Origin: Alphaproteobacteria bacterium
Lineage (GTDB): Bacteria > Pseudomonadota > Alphaproteobacteria > Rhodobacterales > Rhodobacteraceae
DNA: 64,000 nucleotides
Assembly (NCBI GenBank): GCA_030433335.1
Contig: JAUILL010000002.1
Span: forward strand, 62,001-126,000
Direction: 5' to 3'
Under the pieces are notes generated by a model. That model was not told the origin of the DNA and searched no databases. It was given only the letters and a program-made list of their open reading frames with translations. Both the position numbers and the translations under genes were made by a program. Every line of letters begins with the position of its first letter. The stretch's first letter is position 1. Below, in pieces: positions 8,744 to 16,169 of the stretch.

Positions 8744-10287
8744 AACCGATCCGGTTGATGTCAGGGTTCCTGACGGTGGGCGGCTGGACCTTTGCCAGCC
8801 GCATCCTTGGCTTTTTGCGCGACATGGCGATTGCATCCATGCTCGGCGCTGGCCCCGTGGCCGAGGCGTTTCTGGTTGCGTTTTCCCTGCCCAACATGTT
8901 CCGCCGCTTCTTTGCCGAAGGGGCGTTCAACATGGCCTTCGTGCCCATGTTCTCGAAGAAGCTGGAGGGCGACGAGAGCAAAGCGCAGGCCCGCGTCTTT
9001 GCGCAGGATGCCTTTGCGGCCCTCGGCACCGTTCTGATCATTTTCACGGTGATCGCACAAATTTTCATGCCAGCGCTGGTGCTCGCGATGGCGAGTGGCT
9101 TTGCAGGGGATGAGCGGTTTGATCTGGCCGTCCTCTACGGTCGGATCGCGTTTCCCTATATTTTGCTGATCTCTCTTGCGGCGCTGCTGTCCGGCCTCTT
9201 GAACGCAACGGGCAAATTCTTTGCCGCCGCTGCGGCGCCGGTCGCGCTGAACATCATCTTCCTTGGTGCTTTGGGCATCGGGAACTTGGTCGGCTGGGAT
9301 CCAGGTCTGACCTTGTCTTGGGCGGTGCCCATCGCCGGCGTGATCCAAATGGGCATTGTCTGGCGCGCTGCGGCGGCCGAAGGCTTCCGCCTGTACCCTC
9401 GCCTGCCTCGCATGACGCCCGAGGTGAAGCGTCTGGCCATCATCGCGGGCCCTGCTGCCTTGGCAGGGGGCGTCGTGCAGGTGAACTTGCTGATCGGCCG
9501 CCAAGTCGCCAGCTATTTCGAGGGCGCAGTGGCGTGGCTGAACTACGCGGACCGGCTTTACCAACTGCCGCTCGGCGTGGTTGGCGTCGCGATTGGCGTG
9601 GTCCTGTTGCCCGACCTGTCCCGCCGCCTGCGTGCGGGGGACACGAGCGGTGGCCGCGACGCCCTGAACCGCGCCGCCGAAGTCTCTCTGGCCCTGACCA
9701 TCCCCGCGGCAGTTGCACTGGTGGCGATCCCTGACGCATTGGTGACGGTGCTGTTCCAACGCGGCGCGTTCGAGGCCAGTGACACCAACGCAACTGCGCT
9801 CGCCGTTGCGGTCTACGGCCTTGGCCTGCCTGCATTTGTGCTGCAAAAAGTCCTACAGCCCCTGTTTTTTGCCCGCGAAGACACCAAGCGCCCCTTCTAC
9901 ATCGCGCTCGCGTCGCTGGTGATCAACTTCGGGATGGCAGTTGGACTATCCCCGATCATCGGCTTCATCGCTGCGGCGTGGGGGACGACTTTGGCCGGAT
10001 GGGGCACCGTTCTGCTGCTGTGGGTCATGTCTCGCAAGATGGGCGAAGCCGCCCAGATGGACGCTCGGTTCCAGAGCCGGATCGTGCGGATCATTCTGGC
10101 CTCGCTCGCGATGGGCGCAATACTCTATGCGCTGAACACCGTCCTTCTGCCGCTCTTGGTCAATCCGGCGTGGAAGCTGCCGGTCCTGATCGCGCTCGTC
10201 GCCGCGGGGATGGTCAGTTATTTCGGCATTGGTCAGGTGATCGGCGCCTTCCGCCTGTCGGAATTCAAGCGCAACTTAAAAAGGTAA
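8740..10287 (+). CDS. murJ: Lipid II flippase MurJ
   Basis: Integral membrane protein of 515 residues in the MviN/MurJ branch of the MOP superfamily, which flips undecaprenyl-PP-linked peptidoglycan precursor across the inner membrane. It has about 14 hydrophobic segments and the N-terminal signature GGWTFASRILGFLRDMAIASMLG followed by AFLVAFSLPNMFRRFFAEGAFNMAFVPMF. The start is GTG 8740, overlapping the glnD stop. The glnD-murJ pairing, and trpS shortly downstream, is common in Rhodobacteraceae. Confidence 0.97.
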   Translation: MKPIRLMSGFLTVGGWTFASRILGFLRDMAIASMLGAGPVAEAFLVAFSLPNMFRRFFAEGAFNMAFVPMFSKKLEGDESKAQARVFAQDAFAALGTVLIIFTVIAQIFMPALVLAMASGFAGDERFDLAVLYGRIAFPYILLISLAALLSGLLNATGKFFAAAAAPVALNIIFLGALGIGNLVGWDPGLTLSWAVPIAGVIQMGIVWRAAAAEGFRLYPRLPRMTPEVKRLAIIAGPAALAGGVVQVNLLIGRQVASYFEGAVAWLNYADRLYQLPLGVVGVAIGVVLLPDLSRRLRAGDTSGGRDALNRAAEVSLALTIPAAVALVAIPDALVTVLFQRGAFEASDTNATALAVAVYGLGLPAFVLQKVLQPLFFAREDTKRPFYIALASLVINFGMAVGLSPIIGFIAAAWGTTLAGWGTVLLLWVMSRKMGEAAQMDARFQSRIVRIILASLAMGAILYALNTVLLPLLVNPAWKLPVLIALVAAGMVSYFGIGQVIGAFRLSEFKRNLKR

Positions 10288-10288
10288 T

Positions 10289-10317
10289 GGAACTCTACAC
10301 CTCGGTTTAAGAGTTCC
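10289..10317 (+). other. Hairpin after murJ
   Basis: Perfect 8-bp inverted repeat GGAACTCT / AGAGTTCC with a 13-base loop, starting 2 bases after the murJ stop. No T-run follows (CCGGGG does), so it is not a standard intrinsic terminator. It could protect the 3' end or attenuate. Confidence 0.4.
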
Positions 10318-10326
10318 GGGGTTACG

Positions 10327-10354
10327 CTCCCACCATGCAGCCGAGTGGTGGGAG
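10327..10354 (+). promoter_or_regulatory. Hairpin covering the ribosome binding site of the HdeD-like gene
   Basis: Perfect 9-bp inverted repeat CTCCCACCA / TGGTGGGAG with a 10-base loop. The 3' arm contains the GGGAG that serves as Shine-Dalgarno for ATG 10362, so folding would hide the ribosome binding site. Consistent with an RNA thermometer or a similar translational switch, but this is inference from sequence only. Confidence 0.4.
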
Positions 10355-10361
10355 ATGAGGC

Positions 10362-10883
10362 ATGCCGAATAAAAACGCCCTGCGCATTGTGGGGATACTT
10401 TTCTGTTCTTCAGGTGTGGTCGCACTGGCCGCGCCGATGATGGTCTCTATCGCGATCGAGCTGATTGCGGGCTGGCTTTTCATCTTTATTGGGACGATCC
10501 AGATCATCGCCGCTGCGCAATCGGTGCATCGGCCAGTGGTGCGGGGCACCTTGGGCCTCGGGGTTGTGTCCCTATTGCTCGGGGTGGTGCTGATCGCAGC
10601 TCCTGCAGCAGGCTTGCAGACATTGACTCTGCTCGTCGCGCTGATCTTCATGCTATCAGGCGCGTTGAAACTGGCCTTGGGCCGCTACCTGAGCGGACCA
10701 AAAGGAAGCCGCATTCTATTTCTGTCTGGCTTGGTGTCCGCCTCTTTGGGCGCGTTGATTGCCCTGACCCTCCCGCAAAGCGCGACGGTCACACTGGGGC
10801 TGATGCTGGGGGCAGAACTGCTCTCACACGGGATCGCGGCACTGGTGATCGCCAGCACCGCGCCGGATCAGTCAGAGCGCTGA
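10362..10883 (+). CDS. HdeD family (DUF308) membrane protein
   Basis: A 173-residue protein made almost entirely of about six short transmembrane helices with internal pseudo-repeats (GIVLIAAP, GLILGAELL-like segments), matching the DUF308/HdeD family, whose E. coli member is linked to acid stress. No catalytic residues are visible. The start at ATG 10362 lies just behind a hairpin that contains its ribosome binding site. Its 3' end overlaps the convergent rhomboid gene by 16 bases. Confidence 0.82.
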   Translation: MPNKNALRIVGILFCSSGVVALAAPMMVSIAIELIAGWLFIFIGTIQIIAAAQSVHRPVVRGTLGLGVVSLLLGVVLIAAPAAGLQTLTLLVALIFMLSGALKLALGRYLSGPKGSRILFLSGLVSASLGALIALTLPQSATVTLGLMLGAELLSHGIAALVIASTAPDQSER

Positions 10884-11560
10884 CGCAGCTTGTCGAGAAG
10901 TTTGGCCCAGCCGCCCGGGCTGACCACAAAAGACAGCAAGAACCCCGCAACGAAGCCGCCAATGTCGGCCACCCAATCTTTGGGACCGCTAAACAGCACA
11001 GCAAACAGCAGTTGTATTCCCAGCAGCATCCCGATCAGCGAAAATGCCCGAACCTGCGCCTCGCCCATCTGCCCGAGCCGCAGCCACAGGACATAAGTAA
11101 AGGCGCCAATGAACCCGTACGCCCCGGGGTATGCTCCGAACAGCAGACGATCACCGCCGACAAAGACGGCATAGACCACTGCCCCGACCACGGTCGCAAA
11201 GAGGAAGACGGCCAAAGTCGCGATAGCTCCGAACGCCTCGCCGACCATCTTGCCCAGTGCCAGCACAAACACGCCCGCAAACAGCGCGTGGACAAAACTG
11301 CCGTGCACAAACGCGTAGGAGACAAAGCGCTTCAGATGCTCTGGCGGGAAAACGCCGTTCTCAAACATCCACCAAAAGACGCGAGGCGAGAACCCGTATT
11401 CCTCGAGCGCAGACATGCGCCAACCAACCCCCATCGCCCCGCCGATGATCCCGCGATCCGCCAGCGACAGTACAGCTTCGATCCCGACCAGAACCAAAAA
11501 GAGCGCCACAATGTAGGGCGGCATCGGGTTGATAGGACCATTATGCGGGGGGGTGTTCAT
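10868..11560 (-). CDS. Rhomboid family protein lacking the catalytic dyad (pseudoprotease)
   Basis: A 230-residue polytopic membrane protein with rhomboid topology; the start is taken at ATG 11560, since the longer ORF runs toward trpS. The region aligned with the catalytic GxSG reads GAYG (146-149), with Tyr148 in place of Ser. The sixth-helix segment corresponding to AHIAG in E. coli GlpG reads ADIGG, with Asp199 in place of His. Both halves of the Ser-His dyad are therefore absent and proteolysis is not expected. Such inactive homologues often bind or traffic membrane proteins; no partner can be read from the sequence. Confidence 0.85.
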   Translation of the reverse strand: MNTPPHNGPINPMPPYIVALFLVLVGIEAVLSLADRGIIGGAMGVGWRMSALEEYGFSPRVFWWMFENGVFPPEHLKRFVSYAFVHGSFVHALFAGVFVLALGKMVGEAFGAIATLAVFLFATVVGAVVYAVFVGGDRLLFGAYPGAYGFIGAFTYVLWLRLGQMGEAQVRAFSLIGMLLGIQLLFAVLFSGPKDWVADIGGFVAGFLLSFVVSPGGWAKLLDKLRQRSD

Positions 11561-11633
11561 GGTGCGATCCTTGACGTTGCCTTTGGGCAGGGGGTAAGCG
11601 ATGCAGGCCTTAAAATCCAGACGGAGAATTCCG

Positions 11634-12662
11634 ATGACTGCAGCCACCCATACCCCCCGTGTGTTTTCGGGGATCAAACCTTCGGGCGGTTTGACACTGG
11701 GGAACTACCTCGGTGCGATCAAACGCTTTGTGGACATGCAGGGACAGGACTACGAGACAATCTACTGTGTCGTGGACCTGCATGCGATCACCGTCTGGCA
11801 AGATCCCGCAGAACTCAAGAACGCAACGCGCGAAGTCGCCGCCGGTTTCATTGCTTCGGGCATCGACCCGACAAAATCGATCCTGTTCAACCAGGCATCG
11901 GTCCCGCAGCATGCGGAGCTTGGCTGGATCTTTAACTGTGTTGCGCGCGTAGGCTGGATGAACCGCATGACCCAGTTCAAGGACAAGGCCGGCAAGAACG
12001 CCGAGAAAGTGTCCTTGGGTCTCTATGCCTATCCTTCGCTGATGGCGGCGGACATTCTGCTGTACCACGCAACTCATGTTCCCGTGGGCGAAGATCAGAA
12101 GCAGCACGTTGAACTGACCCGCGACATCGCGACTAAGTTCAACAACGACTTCAAATGCGACGACTTCTTCCCCATGTGCGAGCCGATCATCGAGGGCCCC
12201 GCCACCCGCGTGATGAACCTGCGTGACGGGTCGAAAAAGATGTCCAAGTCCGGCGAGTCGGACATGGAGCGCATCAATATGACCGATGACGCAGACACCA
12301 TCGCCAAGAAGTTCAAGAAGGCTAAAACCGACCCCGAGCCTCTGCCCGAGTCGCTGGACGGCCTGAGCGAACGCCCCGAGGCCCGCAACTTGGTGAACAT
12401 CTACGCCGCGCTGTCCGACACCACCAACGAGGCTGTGATCGCCGAGTTCGGCGGCGAAGGCTGGGGCAAATTCAAGCCCGCGCTAGCCGATCTGGCCGTG
12501 GACAAACTTGCCCCGATCTCGACCGAGATGAAGCGTTTGATGGACGATCCTGCGGAAATCGATCGCATTCTATTGGCAGGCGCCGACCGCGCCCAAGAGA
12601 TCGCGGAACCGATCCTGCAGCAGACCTACGACATCGTCGGTCTGCTGCGTCCCAAGCGCTAA
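11634..12662 (+). CDS. trpS: Tryptophanyl-tRNA synthetase
   Basis: Class I aminoacyl-tRNA synthetase charging tRNA-Trp; 342 residues, the usual bacterial length. The HIGH-equivalent region is [16 protein letters not shown], the ATP-binding loop is KKMSKSG, and DLHAIT and [17 protein letters not shown] are typical. ATG 11634 has CGGAG about 8 bases upstream; the track start at 11601 adds eleven residues that resemble nothing in the family. It is divergent from the rhomboid gene. Confidence 0.97.
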   Translation: MTAATHTPRVFSGIKPSGGLTLGNYLGAIKRFVDMQGQDYETIYCVVDLHAITVWQDPAELKNATREVAAGFIASGIDPTKSILFNQASVPQHAELGWIFNCVARVGWMNRMTQFKDKAGKNAEKVSLGLYAYPSLMAADILLYHATHVPVGEDQKQHVELTRDIATKFNNDFKCDDFFPMCEPIIEGPATRVMNLRDGSKKMSKSGESDMERINMTDDADTIAKKFKKAKTDPEPLPESLDGLSERPEARNLVNIYAALSDTTNEAVIAEFGGEGWGKFKPALADLAVDKLAPISTEMKRLMDDPAEIDRILLAGADRAQEIAEPILQQTYDIVGLLRPKR

Positions 12663-12762
12663 TTGGCGAAACGTTAACACAATCGTCATGATCCGCACCT
12701 AAAGATCATGGTGGTTTTGATAACCTATCCCTTCTGCGTCCAAGGCGTTTCCTATGAAGACG

Positions 12763-12788
12763 GCCTCCGCGATTTGCGGGGGCTTTTT
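12763..12788 (+). terminator. Intrinsic terminator downstream of trpS
   Basis: GCCTCCGC-GATTT-GCGGGGGC stem (one G-U pair) followed by TTTTT, about 100 bases after the trpS stop. The 257-base trpS-uspA gap also holds a second GC-rich hairpin, GCCCCGC / GCGGGGC at 12806-12826, without a T-run. Confidence 0.75.
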
Positions 12789-12919
12789 CATGCGCGCTTG
12801 TTGTGGCCCCGCGCCTGTGGCGGGGCAAGGTAACGGGGTATTTAAACCAAGAAAGAGGCTGTGTGCTTGCCAGACTTGAGCGGGCAGTGCAGAGTTGGCC
12901 CTCAGTCGGGAGGGCTTCG

Positions 12920-13375
12920 ATGCGCAAATTCCTTGTTGTTCTGGATGATACACGCGAATGCTTGAACGCGATGCGTTTTGCCGCGATGCGGGCGGCGCAC
13001 ACAGGCGGCGGCGTCACCATTTTGTCGATCATTCCGCCCGATGAATTTAATCACTGGATCGGCGTTGGCGACATTATGCGCGAAGAAACCCGCGAGCGTA
13101 TTCAGGCGCATTACGAGGTTTTCGCCAAATGGATGCGGGACAAGCAGAATGTTGATCCTGAATTGGTGATCCGCGAAGGTGAGCCTGTGCCCGAGATTTT
13201 GGCACATGTTCGCGAGGATGAAGAGATTGGGGTGCTGGTGTTAGGCGCGGGATCCGGCAAGGGCGGGCCTGGTCCTCTGGTCACTCAATTGACCCGATCT
13301 GCAGGGGAGTTGCCGATTCCGTTCACCATTGTCCCTGGCGATATGAGCAAAGAGCGGCTCGAGGCGATCACCTGA
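12920..13375 (+). CDS. Universal stress protein, UspA family
   Basis: A 151-residue single-domain Usp protein. The N-terminus MRKFLVVLDDTRECLNAMRFAAMRA is the first beta strand and helix of the fold, and the C-terminal LVLGAGSGKGGPGPLVTQL corresponds to the nucleotide-binding loop, followed by PFTIVPG. The start is ATG 12920 behind CGGGAGGG; the track start at 12803 runs through a hairpin and is rejected. Its partner and ligand are unknown. It stands between trpS and the NifU-like gene with its own upstream gap. Confidence 0.9.
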   Translation: MRKFLVVLDDTRECLNAMRFAAMRAAHTGGGVTILSIIPPDEFNHWIGVGDIMREETRERIQAHYEVFAKWMRDKQNVDPELVIREGEPVPEILAHVREDEEIGVLVLGAGSGKGGPGPLVTQLTRSAGELPIPFTIVPGDMSKERLEAIT

Positions 13376-13403
13376 ACCGCAGACTTTAGAATGCTTCTAA
13401 ACC

Positions 13404-13432
13404 TTGACAGTCGGGCGGCGCGCCCGCATATC
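13404..13432 (+). promoter_or_regulatory. Candidate sigma-70 promoter for the nifU-like gene
   Basis: TTGACA (13404-13409), a 17-base GC-rich spacer, then CATATC (13427-13432), about 30 bases before the ATG. The spacer contains a small CGGGC/GCCCG dyad. Good -35, weaker -10. Confidence 0.45.
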
Positions 13433-13460
13433 CATTGGTGAGTTAACCGGAGGCCCCCTC

Positions 13461-14024
13461 ATGTTCATCCAGACTGAATCGACCCCGAACCCGGCGACGT
13501 TGAAATTCCTGCCCGGGCAGGCGGTTTTGGAAGTTGGCACTGCAGATTTCCCGAGCACTGATACCGCGGCGAAATCGCCTCTGGCCACCCGTTTGTTCGC
13601 CGTTTCGGGCGTGTCGGGCGTGTTCTTGGGCAACGACTTTGTCACCGTGACCAAGGCAGACGATGTCGAGTGGGACCACATCAAGCCGAACCTGCTTGGC
13701 GCGATCATGGAGCATTTCCAGTCCGGTGCCCCCGTGATGGACGAAGGCGAGACCGCATCGTCGGGCCACGCAGAACACACCGGTGAGGACGGCGAAATCG
13801 TCACCCAGATCAAAGAGCTTCTGGACACCCGCGTGCGTCCTGCGGTGGCTCAGGATGGCGGCGACATTACCTTCCACGGCTTTGATCGCGGCGTCGTATA
13901 TTTGCACATGCAAGGCGCTTGCGCAGGTTGCCCCAGCAGCACCCTGACTCTGAAGATGGGCATTGAGAACCTGCTGCGCCACTATATCCCCGAAGTGACC
14001 GAAGTGCGCCCCGTCGCCGTATAA
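13461..14024 (+). CDS. NifU family Fe-S scaffold/carrier protein (NFU type)
   Basis: A 187-residue two-domain NFU protein: an N-terminal Nfu/NifU_N domain beginning MFIQTESTPNPATLKFLPG and a C-terminal NifU-like domain with QGACAGCPSSTLTLK. Cys154 and Cys157 are the CxxC that binds a labile [4Fe-4S] cluster. It probably delivers Fe-S clusters to enzymes such as aconitase or lipoyl synthase; that target is inferred. ATG 13461 follows CCGGAGG. tsaB begins 2 bases after its stop. Confidence 0.95.
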   Translation: MFIQTESTPNPATLKFLPGQAVLEVGTADFPSTDTAAKSPLATRLFAVSGVSGVFLGNDFVTVTKADDVEWDHIKPNLLGAIMEHFQSGAPVMDEGETASSGHAEHTGEDGEIVTQIKELLDTRVRPAVAQDGGDITFHGFDRGVVYLHMQGACAGCPSSTLTLKMGIENLLRHYIPEVTEVRPVAV

Positions 14025-14026
14025 CG

Positions 14027-14611
14027 ATGGTTTGGACTCTGGCGTTTGATACATCGGCCGCGCATTGCGCGGCCGCTTTGCTGAACGGGGATAAGTTGGT
14101 CGCTGCCCGTGCCATCGAGATGTCGCGCGGCCAGGCCGAGCATCTGGTGCCATTGATCGAAGAGGTCTTGACCGAGGGTGGATGCACGTGGGCTGACCTT
14201 GGCGTGATCGGCGTGGGCATCGGGCCCGGCAATTTCACTGGCATCCGCATCTCGGTTTCCGCTGCGCGCGGAATGGCGATGGCTCTGGGCATTCCTGCGG
14301 TGGGCGTTTCCACTCTGGATGCGGTCGCGCTGGATGCCCGGCGTCCTGTGCGTGTCCACGTGCCCGCCCCCCGCGATCAGGTCTATGAGCAGGGCTTCGG
14401 TTGCGCGCCGGAGTTGCCCGAGATGCGCCCTGCAGGTGATGACGGCGAAACGCCTGTAATCTTGCCCCCTGCTCCGGCTGAACTGGCCGAGCGGATCGCG
14501 CGCATCGCTCTGACCCGTGCGCCGTTCGAAACCGAAGCCCCCGCGCCGCTTTATTTACGAGCGGCAGACGCAGCGCCTGCAAAAGATGCGCCGCCGGTGA
14601 TTTTGCCGTGA
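14027..14611 (+). CDS. tsaB: tRNA threonylcarbamoyladenosine biosynthesis protein TsaB
   Basis: Non-catalytic ASKHA-fold partner of TsaD in t6A37 tRNA modification. 194 residues with the family N-terminus LAFDTSAAHCAAAL, SRGQAEHLVPLIEEVL and GIGPGNFTGIRISVSAARGMA. It is somewhat shorter than E. coli TsaB, mainly in the C-terminal half. Its TGA overlaps the rimI GTG (GTGA); tsaB-rimI is a widely conserved pair. Confidence 0.95.
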   Translation: MVWTLAFDTSAAHCAAALLNGDKLVAARAIEMSRGQAEHLVPLIEEVLTEGGCTWADLGVIGVGIGPGNFTGIRISVSAARGMAMALGIPAVGVSTLDAVALDARRPVRVHVPAPRDQVYEQGFGCAPELPEMRPAGDDGETPVILPPAPAELAERIARIALTRAPFETEAPAPLYLRAADAAPAKDAPPVILP

Positions 14612-15024
14612 CACCCGAAACGCTTGCCGCAACGCACGCACGCGCCATGACCGAGACCAAGGCATGGGGCGCGAAGGATTTCGCGGATCTGTTGGGTCAG
14701 ACCGGCGTGTTCGTGGTCGGCGATGCAAGCAGCTACGCCTTGGGCCGCGTGATCTTTGACGAGGTGGAACTGCTGACCATCGTCACGGACCCTGCCTTGC
14801 AAAAGCAAGGGCTTGGCAGAAAAACGCTCGCTCAATTCCATGCCACTGCGCAGAAAATGGGGGCCGCAACGGCGTTCCTAGAGGTATCTGTGGAAAACTC
14901 TGCCGCCATAGCGCTTTACCTGAAAACGGGCTGGCAAGAGGTGGGCAAGCGCAAGGCCTACTACCATCTGCAGGACGGCCGCGTGGTGGATGCTTTGGTG
15001 ATGTCGCGGTCACTCGCCGAGTGA
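14608..15024 (+). CDS. rimI: Ribosomal protein S18-alanine N-acetyltransferase family GNAT
   Basis: A 138-residue GNAT acetyltransferase. The acetyl-CoA loop is QKQGLGRKTLAQF and the C-terminal motif FLEVSVENSAAIALYLKTGWQEVGKRKAYY is typical of RimI, which acetylates the N-terminal alanine of S18. The start is GTG 14608, coupled to tsaB. The genomic pairing with tsaB supports RimI over a generic GNAT. Confidence 0.9.
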   Translation: MTPETLAATHARAMTETKAWGAKDFADLLGQTGVFVVGDASSYALGRVIFDEVELLTIVTDPALQKQGLGRKTLAQFHATAQKMGAATAFLEVSVENSAAIALYLKTGWQEVGKRKAYYHLQDGRVVDALVMSRSLAE

Positions 15025-15028
15025 ACGC

Positions 15029-15068
15029 AGGGTCAACTGACCAAACAATCAAAAATTCTATTGACCCT
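15029..15068 (+). promoter_or_regulatory. Inverted repeat / candidate operator before the BMP transporter operon
   Basis: AGGGTCAA (15029-15036) and TTGACCCT (15061-15068) form a perfect 8-bp dyad separated by 24 bases. The left half is part of a tight dyad GGTCA-AC-TGACC (15031-15042). The right arm overlaps a candidate -35, TTGACC, so binding could control the promoter. Confidence 0.4.
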
Positions 15069-15090
15069 TCTGGATGGGTCGGCACTAAAT
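15061..15090 (+). promoter_or_regulatory. Candidate promoter of the BMP transporter operon
   Basis: TTGACC (15061-15066), an 18-base spacer, then CTAAAT (15085-15090), about 83 bases upstream of the first ATG. The -35 overlaps an inverted repeat. Confidence 0.4.
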
Positions 15091-15172
15091 TGGGCAGAGC
15101 CGGACCAGACGAGTCCGCAGCCGAAAGGTGCGCCAAGCTGTAGGGCAGCACCTCGTCCAACAGGAGACTATC

Positions 15173-16162
15173 ATGACCAAGATGCAGAAATTCTTTGGCG
15201 CTGCCGCCGCGCTGGCCCTGACCGCAGGTGCCGCCGCAGCCGAGCCCGCGCTGATCTATGACCTTGGCGGCAAGTTCGACAAAAGCTTCAACGAAGCGGC
15301 GCACATGGGCGCACAGAAGTGGGCCGAAGAAACCGGCGAGACCTATCGCGAGATCGAGCTTCAGTCCGAAGCCCAGCGCGAGCAGGCCCTGCGCCGCTTT
15401 GCCGAGGCAGGCGCCAACCCGATCGTCATGGCCGGCTTTGCCTTTGGTAGCGCTCTGGACGAAGTTGCCGGCGACTACCCTGACACCAAATTCGCGATCA
15501 TCGACATGGTGACCGACAAGCCGAACGTGCGCTCGGTCGTATTTAACGAGCACGAAGGCTCGTATTTGGTCGGCATGCTGGCGGCGATGAAGTCCGAGTC
15601 CGGCACCGTTGGTTTCGTGGGCGGCATGGACATCCCGCTGATCCGCAAATTCGCATGTGGCTACGTGCAGGGCGCCAAAGCGGCAAACCCCGACGCGACC
15701 GTCATCCAGAACATGACCGGCACCACCCCAGCCGCATGGGGTGACCCCGTCAAAGGCGCAGAGCTGACCAAAGCGCAAATCTCGCAGGGCGCTGACGTTG
15801 TGTATCACGCAGCCGGCGGCACCGGTGTGGGTGTTCTGCAAGCCGCTGCCGACGAGGGCATTCTGGGCATCGGCGTCGACAGCAACCAGAACTACATGCA
15901 CCCCGGCAAAGTTCTGACCTCGATGCTCAAACGCGTGGATAACGCGGTCTACGAGGCATTCTCGGCAGGCACCGATCTGGAAACCGGCATTCAGGTCATG
16001 GGCATAGCGAACGGCGGCATCGGCTACGCGATGGACGAAAACAACGCTGACCTCGTGACCGCAGAGATGAAAGCAGCTGTCGATGAGGCCGCCGCGAAAA
16101 TCGCGAGCGGTGAGCTGGTCGTTCACGACTACATGTCCGACAACACCTGCCCCGTCGAGTAA
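15173..16162 (+). CDS. BMP family ABC transporter substrate-binding protein
   Basis: A 329-residue periplasmic binding protein of the BMP/PnrA family (purine nucleoside binding). It has a classical signal peptide ending AGAAAAEPA, then LIYDLGGKFDKSFNEAAHMGAQKWAEE, the characteristic DxGxxDxSFN-like ligand strand of the family, and VVYHAAGGTGVGVLQAA, GIGVDSNQNYMHPGKVLTSMLKRVD. The start is ATG 15173 behind CAGGAGA. First gene of a four-gene importer operon. Nucleosides are the likely substrate by family, but the specificity is not proven here. Confidence 0.94.
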   Translation: MTKMQKFFGAAAALALTAGAAAAEPALIYDLGGKFDKSFNEAAHMGAQKWAEETGETYREIELQSEAQREQALRRFAEAGANPIVMAGFAFGSALDEVAGDYPDTKFAIIDMVTDKPNVRSVVFNEHEGSYLVGMLAAMKSESGTVGFVGGMDIPLIRKFACGYVQGAKAANPDATVIQNMTGTTPAAWGDPVKGAELTKAQISQGADVVYHAAGGTGVGVLQAAADEGILGIGVDSNQNYMHPGKVLTSMLKRVDNAVYEAFSAGTDLETGIQVMGIANGGIGYAMDENNADLVTAEMKAAVDEAAAKIASGELVVHDYMSDNTCPVE

Positions 16163-16169
16163 GGCGCAC

